A stretch of 64,000 bases of DNA from Mercurialis annua (GCF_937616625.2 NC_065570.1:6830001-6894000), one strand, 5' to 3'. Counted from the stretch's first letter, positions 49,534-60,640 are shown. A program made the numbers and translations. The notes: generated from the sequence alone by a model not told the origin.

Positions 49534-52388
49534 ATAAAAATTCGTCCTCGAATTTTCATAAAACTTGTTGGGATCTTAAAATCATCCTTATAATTTCCTT
49601 GACGTTCATTACTACGTGTCAGACGTAGTTTCTTCTTTTACTTTAAATCTTAGCTCTCACTTATAGTTATGACTTCGTACTTATTGTTAATCGATTATCT
49701 ATCTTGTTCATAGTAGCTTCTTGTTGTTGCATAGTTGAGAATCTTCTCATTGCTACTTTCGTTTCATTTGTTGTCTTTCCTGAAATAGAATAACCTTGGA
49801 CGTATCCTTGATGTCGTAGTCCTTGCGTCATTGCTATCTGATTGTTACTAATCATTGTCTAACATTTTCTCGTTCCATCATTTCATTCCCAGTAGCCATA
49901 GGGTTGCTACTCGTCTTCTTTTTACATGAATAGTCACGACGTGTTGACTCCATCTTTAATAACGTACTTACTTTATTCATACTCCTATGAGTATTTTCCT
50001 TTCGTAATCACCATCTATGACTTTTAATCTTTACTATCATCTAACGATATCATCCTTCTTCCTTACTGATTATCGTCATTTCTTACTTCTTTCTACCGTT
50101 ATCTGACATCTCATTCCTGATTAACTAATCTCTTTCAACTTGTACCCTGTCTAGCACAGTTACTGTCTCTTAACATAGATAAACTTGATACATCCTTCAC
50201 TATTTTCCATTTCTTATTCTTTCGCTTCTTTAAGCTATCGTAGACTTCACGTCGTTCTATTGGTCGTGATCCTTTGTTCTTTACCATTATCTTAGATACG
50301 TAATTCACGTTACTTCTGATCGTATGGCTTGTATAGTCTCCCTTGCTCACTAATATTACTCATATTCTTATCCCCTTCACTTACACCTAATTGCTCCTTT
50401 GAAGTTTACCTTAAATCTCTTATTGACTTTTCATTCAATGATGTTCTTCCTTTACGTCACAGTTCCTTATTCAAGATGTCCTCATAAGAATCTTACATGC
50501 TTCTTTAGCATTTAACTATTTCGAGAACTTTTCTCGTTAATCAGCTTTCGCTTAACTTCTTTCTTACTGACAATTTTTATTTTCACTTTTTACAATACAA
50601 TCTTGATACTGATTGTAATCGTTCCTTAGCTTATTCTTATTCTATCTCTAGTCTTCTTTTGAAGGGTTTTCCGATTGTTCTTAACATTTATATTGTACTA
50701 CTTTGTAATTTCCAAAGTCAGGGAACAATTTCAATTCACTGTTGTCCTATACGCTTTATGCTTCCTTAGCACTTATATCTTGATTCTAATTGTCTTTAAA
50801 TAACTTTATCTCTTTGTACTAGTATCGACTCTTGTCTTGTCTTTTACTTGTTATATTTGTTACGTCTTTCCTTCGTTTATAGCAGTTCTATTGCTGCTGT
50901 TCTATTCTGACATTCCTTATGACGTATTTCTAGAACTTTCACTTCTCTAATCACCTTACTAAATTTTGAGGGTATTTGAATTTTACCCTTACACTTTTCT
51001 TCATATCATCCACCATTCTTACATTTACTGATACGTATGTCTATACGTGTACCTTTCTCCTTTCTGTTAACGCAACTTATAATTCTTAGTGCTGATATTA
51101 GTAACTTTACTTAATATCAGTCATATAGCATCATTATCTCTTTTGATCTATCCAACTTCGAACCTTCACATCTTACTGGATTATCTTCTTCATCCTTGCG
51201 TACTTGTACGTTTCTTTCGCCTAAGTCATTTCATCATTCGTTTTATTATAAGGATAAATATCGTATCCTTAAGTATTGCCAGTGCATTGCAGCCTATCTG
51301 CATATGCTCTCCGGCGATAAGTCCTTATTCACATTCCTCTTTAGCTCCACTAGCTTCGTTGCAATAATTATTAACATGGCTTTATTCTGTTATTGGAGTT
51401 TCTTTTACAATTTTTATTCTTATTTAATAAGAATTTTTTTTTTTATTCTTCGTCGCAGGGCTTTATATCTGAGTTTACTTACTGAACAAAACGACTTTAA
51501 AACTTCTTTTGGCTGCGCAGCTCTTTCTAAATCACTTTTCATAAATCATTTAAAATCGTTAGTACAATTGTTGCTCAGAGTGATGACATCTCTCATCACC
51601 AAGGAGTTGCTCAAAATCGCAGTTTCTTTTTCCATTACAAAGATATGATGCATGATCTAAAATTTTGAAAATCATTCTTTTATGCATTTCTATCATGGTT
51701 ATGCAATGTCACGTGCGATGCCTGAGCACAATTGTACCTTGAAAAATCATAAAAACTTTCAAAATCTTCATAAAATCGTAAGTCTTACTCTAGATTATAC
51801 GCTCTGCGACTATTAACGGCTTTCTTTATACTTATTGGGTATATTTTAAACTTTTGTACTGCTGTCATATTTTTGTATTACTGTCATTTTTCTGTCATTT
51901 ACAGACTGTTCGTCTATCACGTCACTTCTCTCTCCATATTTCCGATAACTCAATTAAGAAATTTTCTATTGCTGTAATCATCATATCCACTTCTGCAACT
52001 TTCTATTCTACGTCATATTCAGACGCAGATACCGATGTTTCACAATGAATTCCTCTATAATAATCTATCTTTTTTCCTTTACACTTCTTGAACGTAATCT
52101 AGGAATTACGTTCACTGCAAATGTATTATATAGTGTATATTATTGTTTCTGTAAGTTATATTTATATGTTCTTCTGTTAGGCGCGTGTTCAACTATAACG
52201 CTTCCTATAGTTTCTCACTTTCTGAGGTTTTTATCCTATAGGCATATTCTATTCTATTATGCAATGCAGCAATTATATAAACACAATAATGCAAACACAT
52301 AAACACAATTACTTAAAGCACGTAAATCACTAATACCTGGAGGTGCCTGATGTGGAACGCTAGGTTCCCTAATAACTACGCCTGTGTG
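49534..52388 (-). other. Non-coding interior of the gag-only element
   Basis: 2.86 kb between gag and the polypurine tract with no frame longer than about 150 codons and no recognisable protein. In element sense it is strongly purine-rich (the plus strand is full of CTT, TTC and TTCTT runs). It could be wholly decayed pol or sequence kept for length or packaging; I cannot align any pol motif. Confidence 0.7.
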
Positions 52389-53282
52389 TCAGCCCCTAAC
52401 TGTTCTACCTGAGTTTCGTCCACCTCTTTGCACAAAATAAGGGTTGGTTGTAGTTCTGGAGGACGTACTGACGTAATCTGGGTGGTACTCACGTCTAAAG
52501 TAATAAGGTCGTACCGGATCACCCGACCATTCATGCTCTGTTTCAATCCTACGGGCCATTGTAGTAAGCGTGCTGAAATGTTCATTCACGTGCTCATACA
52601 GCTCATCAAACTGAGGTCCTAAACCCCTGACATATCTACGATTAATGGTCCTATTGTCTTCGTTCAGATTAGGGACTCCCTCTGCCATCCGCAGAAAATC
52701 AGTAGAGTACGCTCCTACAGTCAACATCCCTCTAGAAAAAGAACGCATCTGCCTTCTAACTTGATTTAAAGCTATTTGCGCCTGACCGTTAGCTATGTCC
52801 GCATCTTCCCTCAAATTGCGGTATCTCCGCACACTTGACCAAAAATAATCACCTCTGTATTCCTCAACATCTAGCTCATCTAACTCTCCTTCTTCATACT
52901 CTTCTTCCTGAGGATTTTCCTCTTCTGCTTCTTCTTCTAATTCTTCTTCTGGATCCTCCTCAGGATCCTCCTCAGGGTCTTCCTCAGGATCTTCTTCAAG
53001 ATCCTCTTCCGGATCTTCCTCCGGTTCCTCTTCCTCTTCTTCGCTGTATTCAATTTCCGGCGAATGTTCTCTAACTCTGTTTCTGGAAGAACTACCTATT
53101 TCAGACACAGACATAAAACCATTTTGATATATTTCTGGCGATGTTCCATGATCTGCGTGGAATCCATTCTGATGGACCCCAGATGGTTCGCCCACTTCAT
53201 TATGAAACCCGTTTTGAAATATAGGAGGCGCTTCCTCCCGTTCTTCATCAGCATGCGACTGAGCTCCGTTTTGCCCAGACAT
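52389..53282 (-). CDS. Gag-like protein, 297 codons
   Basis: The start is placed at the ATG of MSGQNGAQSHADEE because residues upstream look like leader; an in-frame ATG 15 codons earlier is the alternative. The first 75 residues contain a repeated QNGF motif three times (FQNGFHN, HQNGFHA, YQNGFMS). Next is an acidic tract with about six PEED repeats. Then comes a helical region with TVGAYSTDFLRMAEGVPNL, RRYVRGLGPQFDELY and TMARRIETEHEW, which follows the C-terminal half of the Retrotrans_gag domain (capsid). No CCHC zinc knuckle, protease or later domain follows before the stop. The intact frame in a young element suggests recent selection or very recent insertion. The expected role is as a particle protein. 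Confidence 0.75.
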   Translation of the reverse strand: MSGQNGAQSHADEEREEAPPIFQNGFHNEVGEPSGVHQNGFHADHGTSPEIYQNGFMSVSEIGSSSRNRVREHSPEIEYSEEEEEEPEEDPEEDLEEDPEEDPEEDPEEDPEEELEEEAEEENPQEEEYEEGELDELDVEEYRGDYFWSSVRRYRNLREDADIANGQAQIALNQVRRQMRSFSRGMLTVGAYSTDFLRMAEGVPNLNEDNRTINRRYVRGLGPQFDELYEHVNEHFSTLTTMARRIETEHEWSGDPVRPYYFRREYHPDYVSTSSRTTTNPYFVQRGGRNSGRTVRG

Positions 53283-53772
53283 GCTGAAAAGAAACAATTT
53301 CGAACATAAGCGACCATCTGAGCCCATTTCACACGCAATTCCAAAATCAGCTTATAAATGCTGTAAACAATTAGCATTTAATCCAGTCGCACGTAATTCG
53401 CAACAAATATCCACTTAATAACCTCAGCGCAAGTAATAAATACTTTACCATCTCAATCATTCATAACCACTTTCTATTTCCTAGTATAAGCAATAAATAC
53501 TTAGTTGTGTTCGTCATCCGTATAAACAGATACTATTCTCTTACTAACTTAATAGTCCTGGTTCGCGCGTGTAATTCCACGTACTACTAATGCACACATA
53601 ACACAATTACAGACAACCACGGTCTGACTCTTGCTGCAGTAGTTCCTAGGTATACTTACTGACAAATACTCCCAGTCAAACAAGCAATCAGACAACTCTA
53701 ACAGTGGTAACTGGACCAAACTGCTCTCAAACAAGCATTGAAACAACCTTGCAGTGGTAACTGGACCAAACT

Positions 53773-53784
53773 GCTCTGATACCA
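53773..53784 (-). other. Primer-binding site for initiator tRNA-Met
   Basis: TGGTATCAGAGC on the minus strand, four bases inside the 5' LTR, is complementary to the 3' end of plant tRNA-iMet, the usual Gypsy/copia primer. It is not a tRNA gene. Confidence 0.9.
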
Positions 53785-55322
53785 ACATTGTCACGACCCA
53801 AAACTATTGAGCCGCAACCGGCGCTAGGGAACGGGAGTGGTAGCTCCGGAACCCGTAGCAAGCCTAAAATCACAATTAATTTTTCGCAAATATAATATAA
53901 ACAAACAATATCAAACAGCGAAAGCAAATGTACATATAATTATACATTTACACTAACTGTATCAAAACCTCGCGGGCTCTAGTTACCGTACCCTGTACGA
54001 ACTGGCCTCGCGGTACTATATACATCAGTTAGTGTTTCAAACATCTCACCGGCACCTGGGGCCGTGGATTATATACTAAACACGTAGCCTATCAAAATGC
54101 ATATAAAACAATAACAGCAGTTAATATATACAATCAAAATGAACTGCTGACTAGGCTACTATACTACTGACACAGGACCACTACTGCAGCATTCACAGAA
54201 GTCAGAAACTAACATATACAGCTGACTTCTGGACTTCAAAATTGGCCTCTAGCTAGGTCCACCAACTAAGCACCTGAAAGACATCAAAGGTGAGGGGTCA
54301 GTATTTGGGGAAATACTGAGTGAGTTCACAGTTTACTAACGGTATTATTATAAAAATATAGCATCGCATTTCAAATCAATATCAATATAAAAATACATAT
54401 GAACAAGTACTCGATCCTTTCGAAACTAAAATCCTGAAACATAACATAATTCTCTATTGTTCAAATCATACTGATTCCAATAGTCCGACCCGGGAATGCT
54501 CACACTCTACCACGTCAGTCTGGACATATCTCTTAATCCCAAAGTGGCACTAGATACGGGGCTCAGGTTACTCTAACCGAGTTCACTCTCGTGGGGCTCA
54601 GGTTATTTTAACCGAGTTCACTCTCGTATCAAATTCATATTTTAACTTTCATAATTATATCATCCATGCATATCAAATCGTACCTCATGGTCAGACACGC
54701 TAGACTGACACATTACTGGTGATCACACAGCCTATTGACACCCAATAGGTAGCTAGTTTCGTTGGATCGTATACTAGGTCCTTGTACGTAAAAACTTATT
54801 CAAAACATATAACATATCAATAATTCAAATATATATAGTGCGATGCATATCAACAGCATATAGATAGTAATACCAAAATAGTATCAATTGATAATACACG
54901 AAAGTAAAATACAACTCACAGTGACCGCAATCCAATCACAAATATGGTCGATGAGATGATATGCCCTTGCTAGTCCGCTTCTACTGACTCCACTACTTGC
55001 TGACACGTCTGATAAATCGTTAATAGTTAGACGTGATTCTCGCATTCTTATACGTATAATACTTTTAAGTTCTAAGTTTAAGTTGATTAGATTCCATTTC
55101 TAGTTTGCTTCTAAACTCGATGATCCTTAGTCGTACTTGCGACTTATCGAGTACTATTCCTCGTACTCGAGAATTATATGACTTTTCTTAACTAATTAAC
55201 ATTCACTTCTATAATGTTTTACCTCCATTTCAGGACATTTGACTGAGTTTCACACTCAAATCAAGCTATCGGAGGCTCATTTTCGCTCCCGGAAGTCCCA
55301 CGGAGGTTCTGGTCGAGTTAGG

Positions 55323-55484
55323 GCACGTCGTGTCACCTTGGCACGTCGTGCCCTTCAATTTTTGTGAAGGGCACGTCGTGCCCTTCATGGTGCACGTCGT
55401 GCACCCCCTTGGTGCACGTCGTGCACCCTTGTGGTGCACGTCGTGCGCCTGCACGACGTGCTGAAGTGCAGCACGTCGTGCACC
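55323..55484. repeat. CACGTCGTG palindrome cluster, 5' LTR copy
   Basis: Identical to the cluster at 48494-48655. In element sense it lies about 400-570 bp downstream of the TATA-like box, so if that box is used the cluster is transcribed in the leader. Confidence 0.92.
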
Positions 55485-55885
55485 GACGTGTGCAGCGTCT
55501 TTTCCGGCGCCTCTGAGCCATTTCCGGGGCTCCAAAACTCCCAAAACTCATACCACTTCATACCCAATTCATTTAAACACTTATCTTATTATTTTACAAC
55601 TCAAAAACGTCAAAAACAACTCGATTCCTAACCGTACGATTCGAACGAAACTTCCTATACGAAACAGCCCCTATTCTTCGAGTTTAACACCAAATTTCGA
55701 GATATTTACCTTAATTTGAAGCTTAGGATTGATAGAGCTTTCAATTCCGAAGAGTTTGCCGCGAAAATCGCTCGAAACGGACGCCGAACGGCGAAACGGC
55801 GAAGAAACGAAATCGATCGGCGATTTCTTTCACTTTCTGGAGCCTTCTTCTTCTTTCTTTCTGATTTCTTCATTTCAAAAGAAAT

Positions 55886-55895
55886 CCTTATATAT
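55886..55895 (-). promoter_or_regulatory. TATA box of the gag-only element
   Basis: TATATAAGGA on the minus strand, followed by a purine-rich GATTTCTT/GAAGAAA leader. It is the best TATA match in the 5' LTR. Confidence 0.5.
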
Positions 55896-56349
55896 CATGG
55901 CTAAATTCTATTTTTCATCCTTGTTTTCTTTAATGAATACAATCTATCCTTTAAACTTTTGTTTCGTACGATTTAGTCCATAGCTAAATCATTAAACTCT
56001 TTTATTACGACTTACACGTATTACTTATATCCGATAAATAATACGAAGCTCGATATTAACACTTTCCCGTCAAACTTATAAATTTCCATTTTTAAGACAT
56101 AGTGGCTAAATTACCACTTTGGTCCCTGAACTTCATTTTGGGCTTTCCTTGACATTTTTCCTTTTAATTCCAATTCTAACTTTAGAATTGAAATATAACC
56201 TTGATTTCCACATAACTAATTTCCCAAAACCGACCTACTAAAACTTATTCATCTTAATTTTATCGGATAACTTTCCGATGTCGCCACTCTGGCGACTCAA
56301 AATTGGACACGTGGTCCAATTAGCTAATTAATTATTTTGGGGTATTACA

Positions 56350-57690
56350 GGATTTCATCAAAGACCTGGCATTGACTTTGATCACACTTTCAGTCCGGTT
56401 ATAAAGCCTGCGACAATTCGACTTTGTCTCTCCATTGCTATTTCTAAAGGTTGGGAAATTCGTCAATTAGATGTTTCTAATGCCTTTCTTCATGGTTCTC
56501 TAGAAGAAAAAGTTTTCATGATGCAACCTCAAGGATTTATTAATTCAAAGGTTCCTTCACATGTTTGTCAATTACACAAGTCTTTATATGGATTAAAACA
56601 AGCTCCACGCCAATGGTATAAATGTCTTACGGATGCCTTGATTCTTTTGGGTTTCTCAGGTTCTCAAACTGACCCATCTCTCTATTTTTATCAACGGGGC
56701 AGCATTATTGTTTATTGTCTGATTTATGTTGATGATCTTTTGTTAATGGGTAGTGATTCAAAGTTTGTTAAGTCTCTCATTACTGATCTTCAACAGCGTT
56801 TTGCATTGAAAGACTTGGGCAAACTACATTATTTTCTAGGCATTGAAGCTACTTGGAAAAGTAATGGACTACTTTTAACACAGCAGAAATACATTTCAGA
56901 TTTGCTCACTCGTGCACACATGCAAGATGCGCATGGTATGGCAACTCCAGCTTGCACTTCGACTAAACTCACGGGTATAGGTGGAGAAATTTTTGATGAT
57001 GATACATTGTATAGAAGTATAGTTGGGGGTCTTCAATACTTGCAACTCACACGACCAGATATATGTTATTCGGTTAACAAAGTCTCTCAATTCATGCATC
57101 AACCCAAAATTACTCATTGGGCAGCTGCTAAACGTATTCTTCGATACCTCAAGCTTACTTCCAACAAAGGGATTTTTATCTCTAGATCCCCATCTATGCA
57201 AATTTCAGCTTACAGTGATGCCGATTGGGCTGGCAACATAAATGATCGAAAGTCTACCACGGGGTTCACTATTTTTGTTGGTAACAACATCATCACTTGG
57301 GGTTCTCGCAAGCAGAGAACTGTCTCTCGGTCGTCTACAGAGGCTGAATATCGAGCTCTTGCCACTTGTGTGAATGAATTGCATTGGCTGTCTTCTTTAC
57401 TGCGAGAAATCAGTTTTCCATCGCAGAGTGCACCTTTACTTTGGTGTGATAACTTAAGTGCTACGTATCTCACAACTACACCAATTTTTCATTCTCGATC
57501 AAAACATCTTGAAATTGACTTTCATTTTGTTCGTGATAAGGTACGGAATAATGAGATTGTTGTTCGTTATCTTTCTACTTCAGATCAGATAGCCGATATC
57601 TTGACAAAACCATTGGGCAAGACAAAGTTCTTTCACTTCAGAGACAAGTTGAGTGTTCGTGTCCCTCCATCTCAACTTGAGGGAGGATGA
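56350..57690 (+). pseudogene. Copia polyprotein: reverse transcriptase and RNase H
   Basis: It continues the frame broken at 46960. Visible in order: GIDFDHTFSPV, IRQLDVSNAFLHGSLEE, the conserved LHKSLYGLKQAPRQWY, the catalytic YVDDLLLMG, KDLGKLHYFLG, LTRPDICYSVN, then RNase H motifs YSDADWAGN, KSTTGF and SSTEAEYRAL, ending with ADILTKPLG and a stop inside the start of the 3' LTR. The whole segment is open, about 447 codons, so the copia was intact in this part before disruption. Confidence 0.9.
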
Positions 57691-57909
57691 TAAGGCAGTA
57701 GTTGAATAGTATATTCTTTGTATTCAAATAAGTTAATGTATCCCTATAATTGCTCATTGTATATTCAGCAATATCCCTATAATTGCTCATTGTATATTCT
57801 GCATATTAGGCAACCAACGGTACATAGTTTTGCCTTATATATATGCAATATCATGTATAGCAAATATCAGTGAATAGAGTATTCTTTATCTCTACTATAA
57901 ACATTTACA
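57688..57909 (+). repeat. 3' LTR of the inner copia, 222 bp
   Basis: TGATAAGG..TTTACA. It contains a direct duplication of a TCCCTATAATTGCTCATTGT unit (near 57741 and 57774) that the remaining 101 bp of the 5' LTR lacks. It has a TATATATATG-rich segment near 57836. Confidence 0.85.
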
Positions 57910-58640
57910 GATTCACGGTGAGACTTGTAGCAAAGGGTTTTTCACAAAATGAGGGAATTGACTATAATGAAGTATTATCACCTATTGTTAGCACAAAACC
58001 GTTCGGGTTCATGGTGAGTGCGTTGGATCTTGAATTAGAACAATTTGATGTCAAATGGCATTTTGTCATGGGAGTTTAAAGGAGGAGATTTATATGTCAC
58101 CGGAGAATTTTTTGATTTTGATCAAAAGGACTATTTGCTGAAAAAGTCCTTATATGGTTTGAAATAGTCTCCTAGACAATGGTATAAGAGGTTTGATGAT
58201 TTCATTCTTTCTTATGCGTATGTTCGAAATCAGTTTGACAACTATTTGTACTTTAAGACGTTGTCTGATGATTTCTTGATTTATTTGTTTCTATATGTGG
58301 ATGATATGTTAATTGCACTTAAGTCTAAAGTTAATATTAATGAATTAAAAAACCTTATTAAGTAGTGAGTTTGAGATGAAGATTTTGGTGCAGCCAAGAA
58401 GATTTTGGGCATGAAAATTTGGAGAGATAGGAAAGAGGGCTAGTTGTATACTTCTCAACTGAAATATACTGAAAAGGAGTTGCAATCTTTTCAAATGTAT
58501 AACTCTAAGATAGTAAGTACTCTTTTGGCATCATATTTTAAATTAGATTCTAATGCACAACCTAGTACTGATGCTGAGAAGGAATACATGAGCGATGTTC
58601 CGTATTCGAGTGCGGTTGGAAGCTTGATGTCTGAGGTGTC
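57910..58640 (+). pseudogene. Decayed copia polyprotein (outer element), right part
   Basis: With several stops and shifts it reads RLVAKGFSQNEGIDYNEV, KKSLYGLK.SPRQWYKRF, FLYVDDMLIA (RT active site), KILGMKIWRDRK, then DVPYSSAVGSLM where it ends. It is clearly older than the copia inserted in it. Confidence 0.75.
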
Positions 58641-59097
58641 AAAAAAGGTCCTTTTATAGCTCCACAACCTTGGAATTAGGTCTCCCTTGCATTTGACCAT
58701 GTTTCCCTTTAATGTAGGGTATTGAAGGGACCACAAACACCAAAATTAGACCAAAAATCAGAGGTGAAAACGACATGGTCCGAACGGACCAACGAGTGGT
58801 CCAATCAGACCATTCTTTGAATGTAACAAGGCCAATTTTGGACTAAAGGTCCGAATCGGACCTCTAGGCAAAAAATGGCCTGGATGGCTCAAAAGGTCAG
58901 GTCCGATGGAACCTGACCTAGATCCAACCACCAGGCTCTCCTTTCCATCGTTTCGCAATCCCTTGTGCCTTCGCTTGTACCCGGTTGGTTCCCAAAGCTT
59001 CCAAAACACTTTAAATGCGCTCATAAATCCTTGATTTTGCACAATTAATCATGAAATAGCTCAAGCGAAATCATAAGACAATGAAACTAAAAAATAT
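58641..59097 (-). mobile_element. Probable LTR fragment with palindrome cluster
   Basis: It has TATAAAAG on the minus strand at 58651-58658 and a palindrome cluster 120-260 bp upstream of it in that sense, the plan of LTR-A and LTR-C. Termini are absent, truncated by the outer copia junction and the Stowaway at 59099, so its identity as an LTR is inferred. Confidence 0.45.
58777..58919. repeat. GGTCCG palindrome cluster
   Basis: 58777-58790 GGTCCGAACGGACC; 58798-58811 GGTCCAATCAGACC; 58847-58863 AGGTCCG-AAT-CGGACCT; 58894-58919 with 11-bp arms beginning AGGTCAGG around GATG (one mismatch). The core GGTCC is shared and the outer arms differ. Confidence 0.8.
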
Positions 59098-59098
59098 A

Positions 59099-59358
59099 CT
59101 CCCTCCGTCCCGTTTAAGAAGTCCCATATTCCATTTTGGGATGTCCCATTTAAAAAGTCTCATTACTATTTTTATGATGTTTTTCTATTGAATACCCTAT
59201 TTTACCCTTATTTTAGTTATCTTAGAGAAGCTCTATGGAAAATTCCACTATCATTAATAGGGGCAAAACAAGAAAAAACATGAAAAGACAAGAATAATTA
59301 ATGTTTTCTTAATCTGTGTGTAAAGTCAAATGGGACTTCTAAAATGGGACGGAGGGAG
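59099..59358. mobile_element. Stowaway-type MITE, 260 bp
   Basis: TIRs CTCCCTCCGTCCC with extended inverted arms (AGAAGTCCCAT) flanked by TA (59097-59098, 59359-59360). A different subfamily from the 42041 and 61257 copies, by its inner sequence. Confidence 0.92.
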
Positions 59359-59449
59359 TATAAAATATATAAAATTACATGGTAAAAATTACTAGGAGAA
59401 TAGAAGTATTTTTATTCCTATCACACCACCCTTTTTTGTTGGAAACTTT

Positions 59450-60640
59450 TCTATTTTGCAATGGTTTAAGATTCCATCCCTATCTAGTAAATCTATTTTT
59501 CGAAGTAACGCGGCATTCAAGTACTCCACATGAAATAATTACATTCGACTGATCCAAGTTTTGTCGGTCAACACCCCTGAGAGCTTGGGTAATGCCAGTA
59601 ATGATATGCCTATTACCAAGATGGATTTTTGTGCGTGACCATACTCATTAAGCTCTTAAACACAAAATAGACAAGATTAATCCTTTTTGCAGTTCGTTGC
59701 AGTAATGGTGCTAAAGTGAGAAATAATTTCTTTGAAATTTAATTAGAGTCGCTCTTTCCATAAATCGAATGACATATAAATTTATTAAAAAAATAATTGA
59801 AGCGTCCTTGATGACACTATTAAGAGCTCTTTGGCCTTTGCTCACAGAGTCATCCGTAAGCAATCACCAAATATTAGGAATTTCAAAAGATGGAGGAATT
59901 TTCACAATACTACCCTTAGGAAATTTTATGTTAGAGTCCATAATTTTAAAATCCACACCATATTGAAACTTATGACAAATTGTAGCAAATTCTCATTAAC
60001 TGAATTAGAAGGCTCAGCTTAGCTTTTATACTAAAATGATTACAAGTGAAAAAGATTACTTCTACACTAAGCAATCTACTCTGATTCTGTTACAATTAAC
60101 TAACTAATGAACTCATGAAAAAGGTGTGACTATCCAGCTAATATCCAACTCAGCAATCCAAGTGACTCTTCTCAGTAACCAATCAGAGGATAGCAGATAG
60201 TTGATGAATGTAGCTGAACTTCATGAACTGTAGAAAATACTTCTGCTGATACACCATGGAATCGAAAAGCAATGTTTTTCTCACCCTTAGAAGCAAATCT
60301 GAGGGTGGTGTAAAATTCAAGGGTTAATTCTTTATAAATTTTAAACTTTCCCTCACTAAACTCAAGCAATTTCATTTTATCAAACACACCATCAACTTTT
60401 TTTTTTTTAAATTCAATTGATTCGACAATCCAACTTCAAAATATTTAGATAAAGTAAGTTGTCTACTCTTAAAGGATTCATGACGCTTACCTTCTTCAAT
60501 TGAAAAGATAGAAAAGGGAGGAACAAATTGTGTAACATAATCATCCACTTCTGCTTGAATTTTTTCTTAATTTGTGAAAGTTGTGACTTTTATCTTCTTT
60601 TTTGTTTTTGATTTTGTTGCCATTTGCTTTGCCTTAACCA
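59450..60640 (-). pseudogene. Decayed Athila-like retrotransposon ORF1/gag relic
   Basis: The minus-strand translation with stops starts near a MVKAKQMATKSK-like N-terminus at about 60640. It then shows LLEFSEGKFKIYKELTLEFYTTLRF, NIAFRFHGVSAEVF, SVIKDASIIFL and RINLVYFVFKSLMSMVTH. The order and wording resemble Athila/plant retrotransposon ORF1 proteins. There are many stops; no LTRs were recognised nearby. Confidence 0.45.

Larger units (their letters stand above)
46960..56349 (-). mobile_element. Young gag-only LTR retrotransposon (TR-GAG-like), 9390 bp
   Basis: Two 2561-bp LTRs (46960-49520, 53789-56349) align without gaps; I see three substitutions by eye (47152/53981, 47920/54749, 49088/55917), all transitions. 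GGATT is duplicated at 46955-46959 and 56350-56354. The primer site next to the right LTR and the polypurine tract next to the left LTR fix the sense as minus. The 4268-bp interior has one gag-like frame and no protease, RT, RNase H or integrase. It fits the terminal-repeat-with-GAG class of non-autonomous Gypsy-type elements and must use enzymes from another element. Confidence 0.9.
53789..56349 (-). repeat. 5' LTR of the gag-only element
   Basis: Same 2561-bp sequence as 46960-49520 apart from three visible transitions, so insertion was recent. As the 5' LTR in element sense it would carry the active promoter. Confidence 0.93.
46003..57909 (+). mobile_element. Internally deleted copia element, interrupted by a gag-only LTR element
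   Basis: The 5' LTR begins TGATAAGGCAG at 46003 and the 3' LTR (57688-57909) begins alike and ends CATTTACA. GATTC flanks both sides (45998-46002, 57910-57914), a perfect 5-bp duplication. GAGGGAGGA directly before the 3' LTR is the polypurine tract. After 101 bp of 5' LTR (46003-46103) the sequence jumps to late integrase, so the remaining LTR, primer site, gag, protease and most of integrase are deleted. The RT gene is split at 46960-56349 by a younger insertion. Confidence 0.88.

Noticed and set aside
52835..53074. Leu/Pro-rich frame on the plus strand
   Set aside because: Antisense of the PEED repeat in the gag-like gene.
53773..53784. tRNA-Met gene signal
   Set aside because: Only the 12-base complement of the tRNA 3' end is present; it is a retrotransposon primer site.
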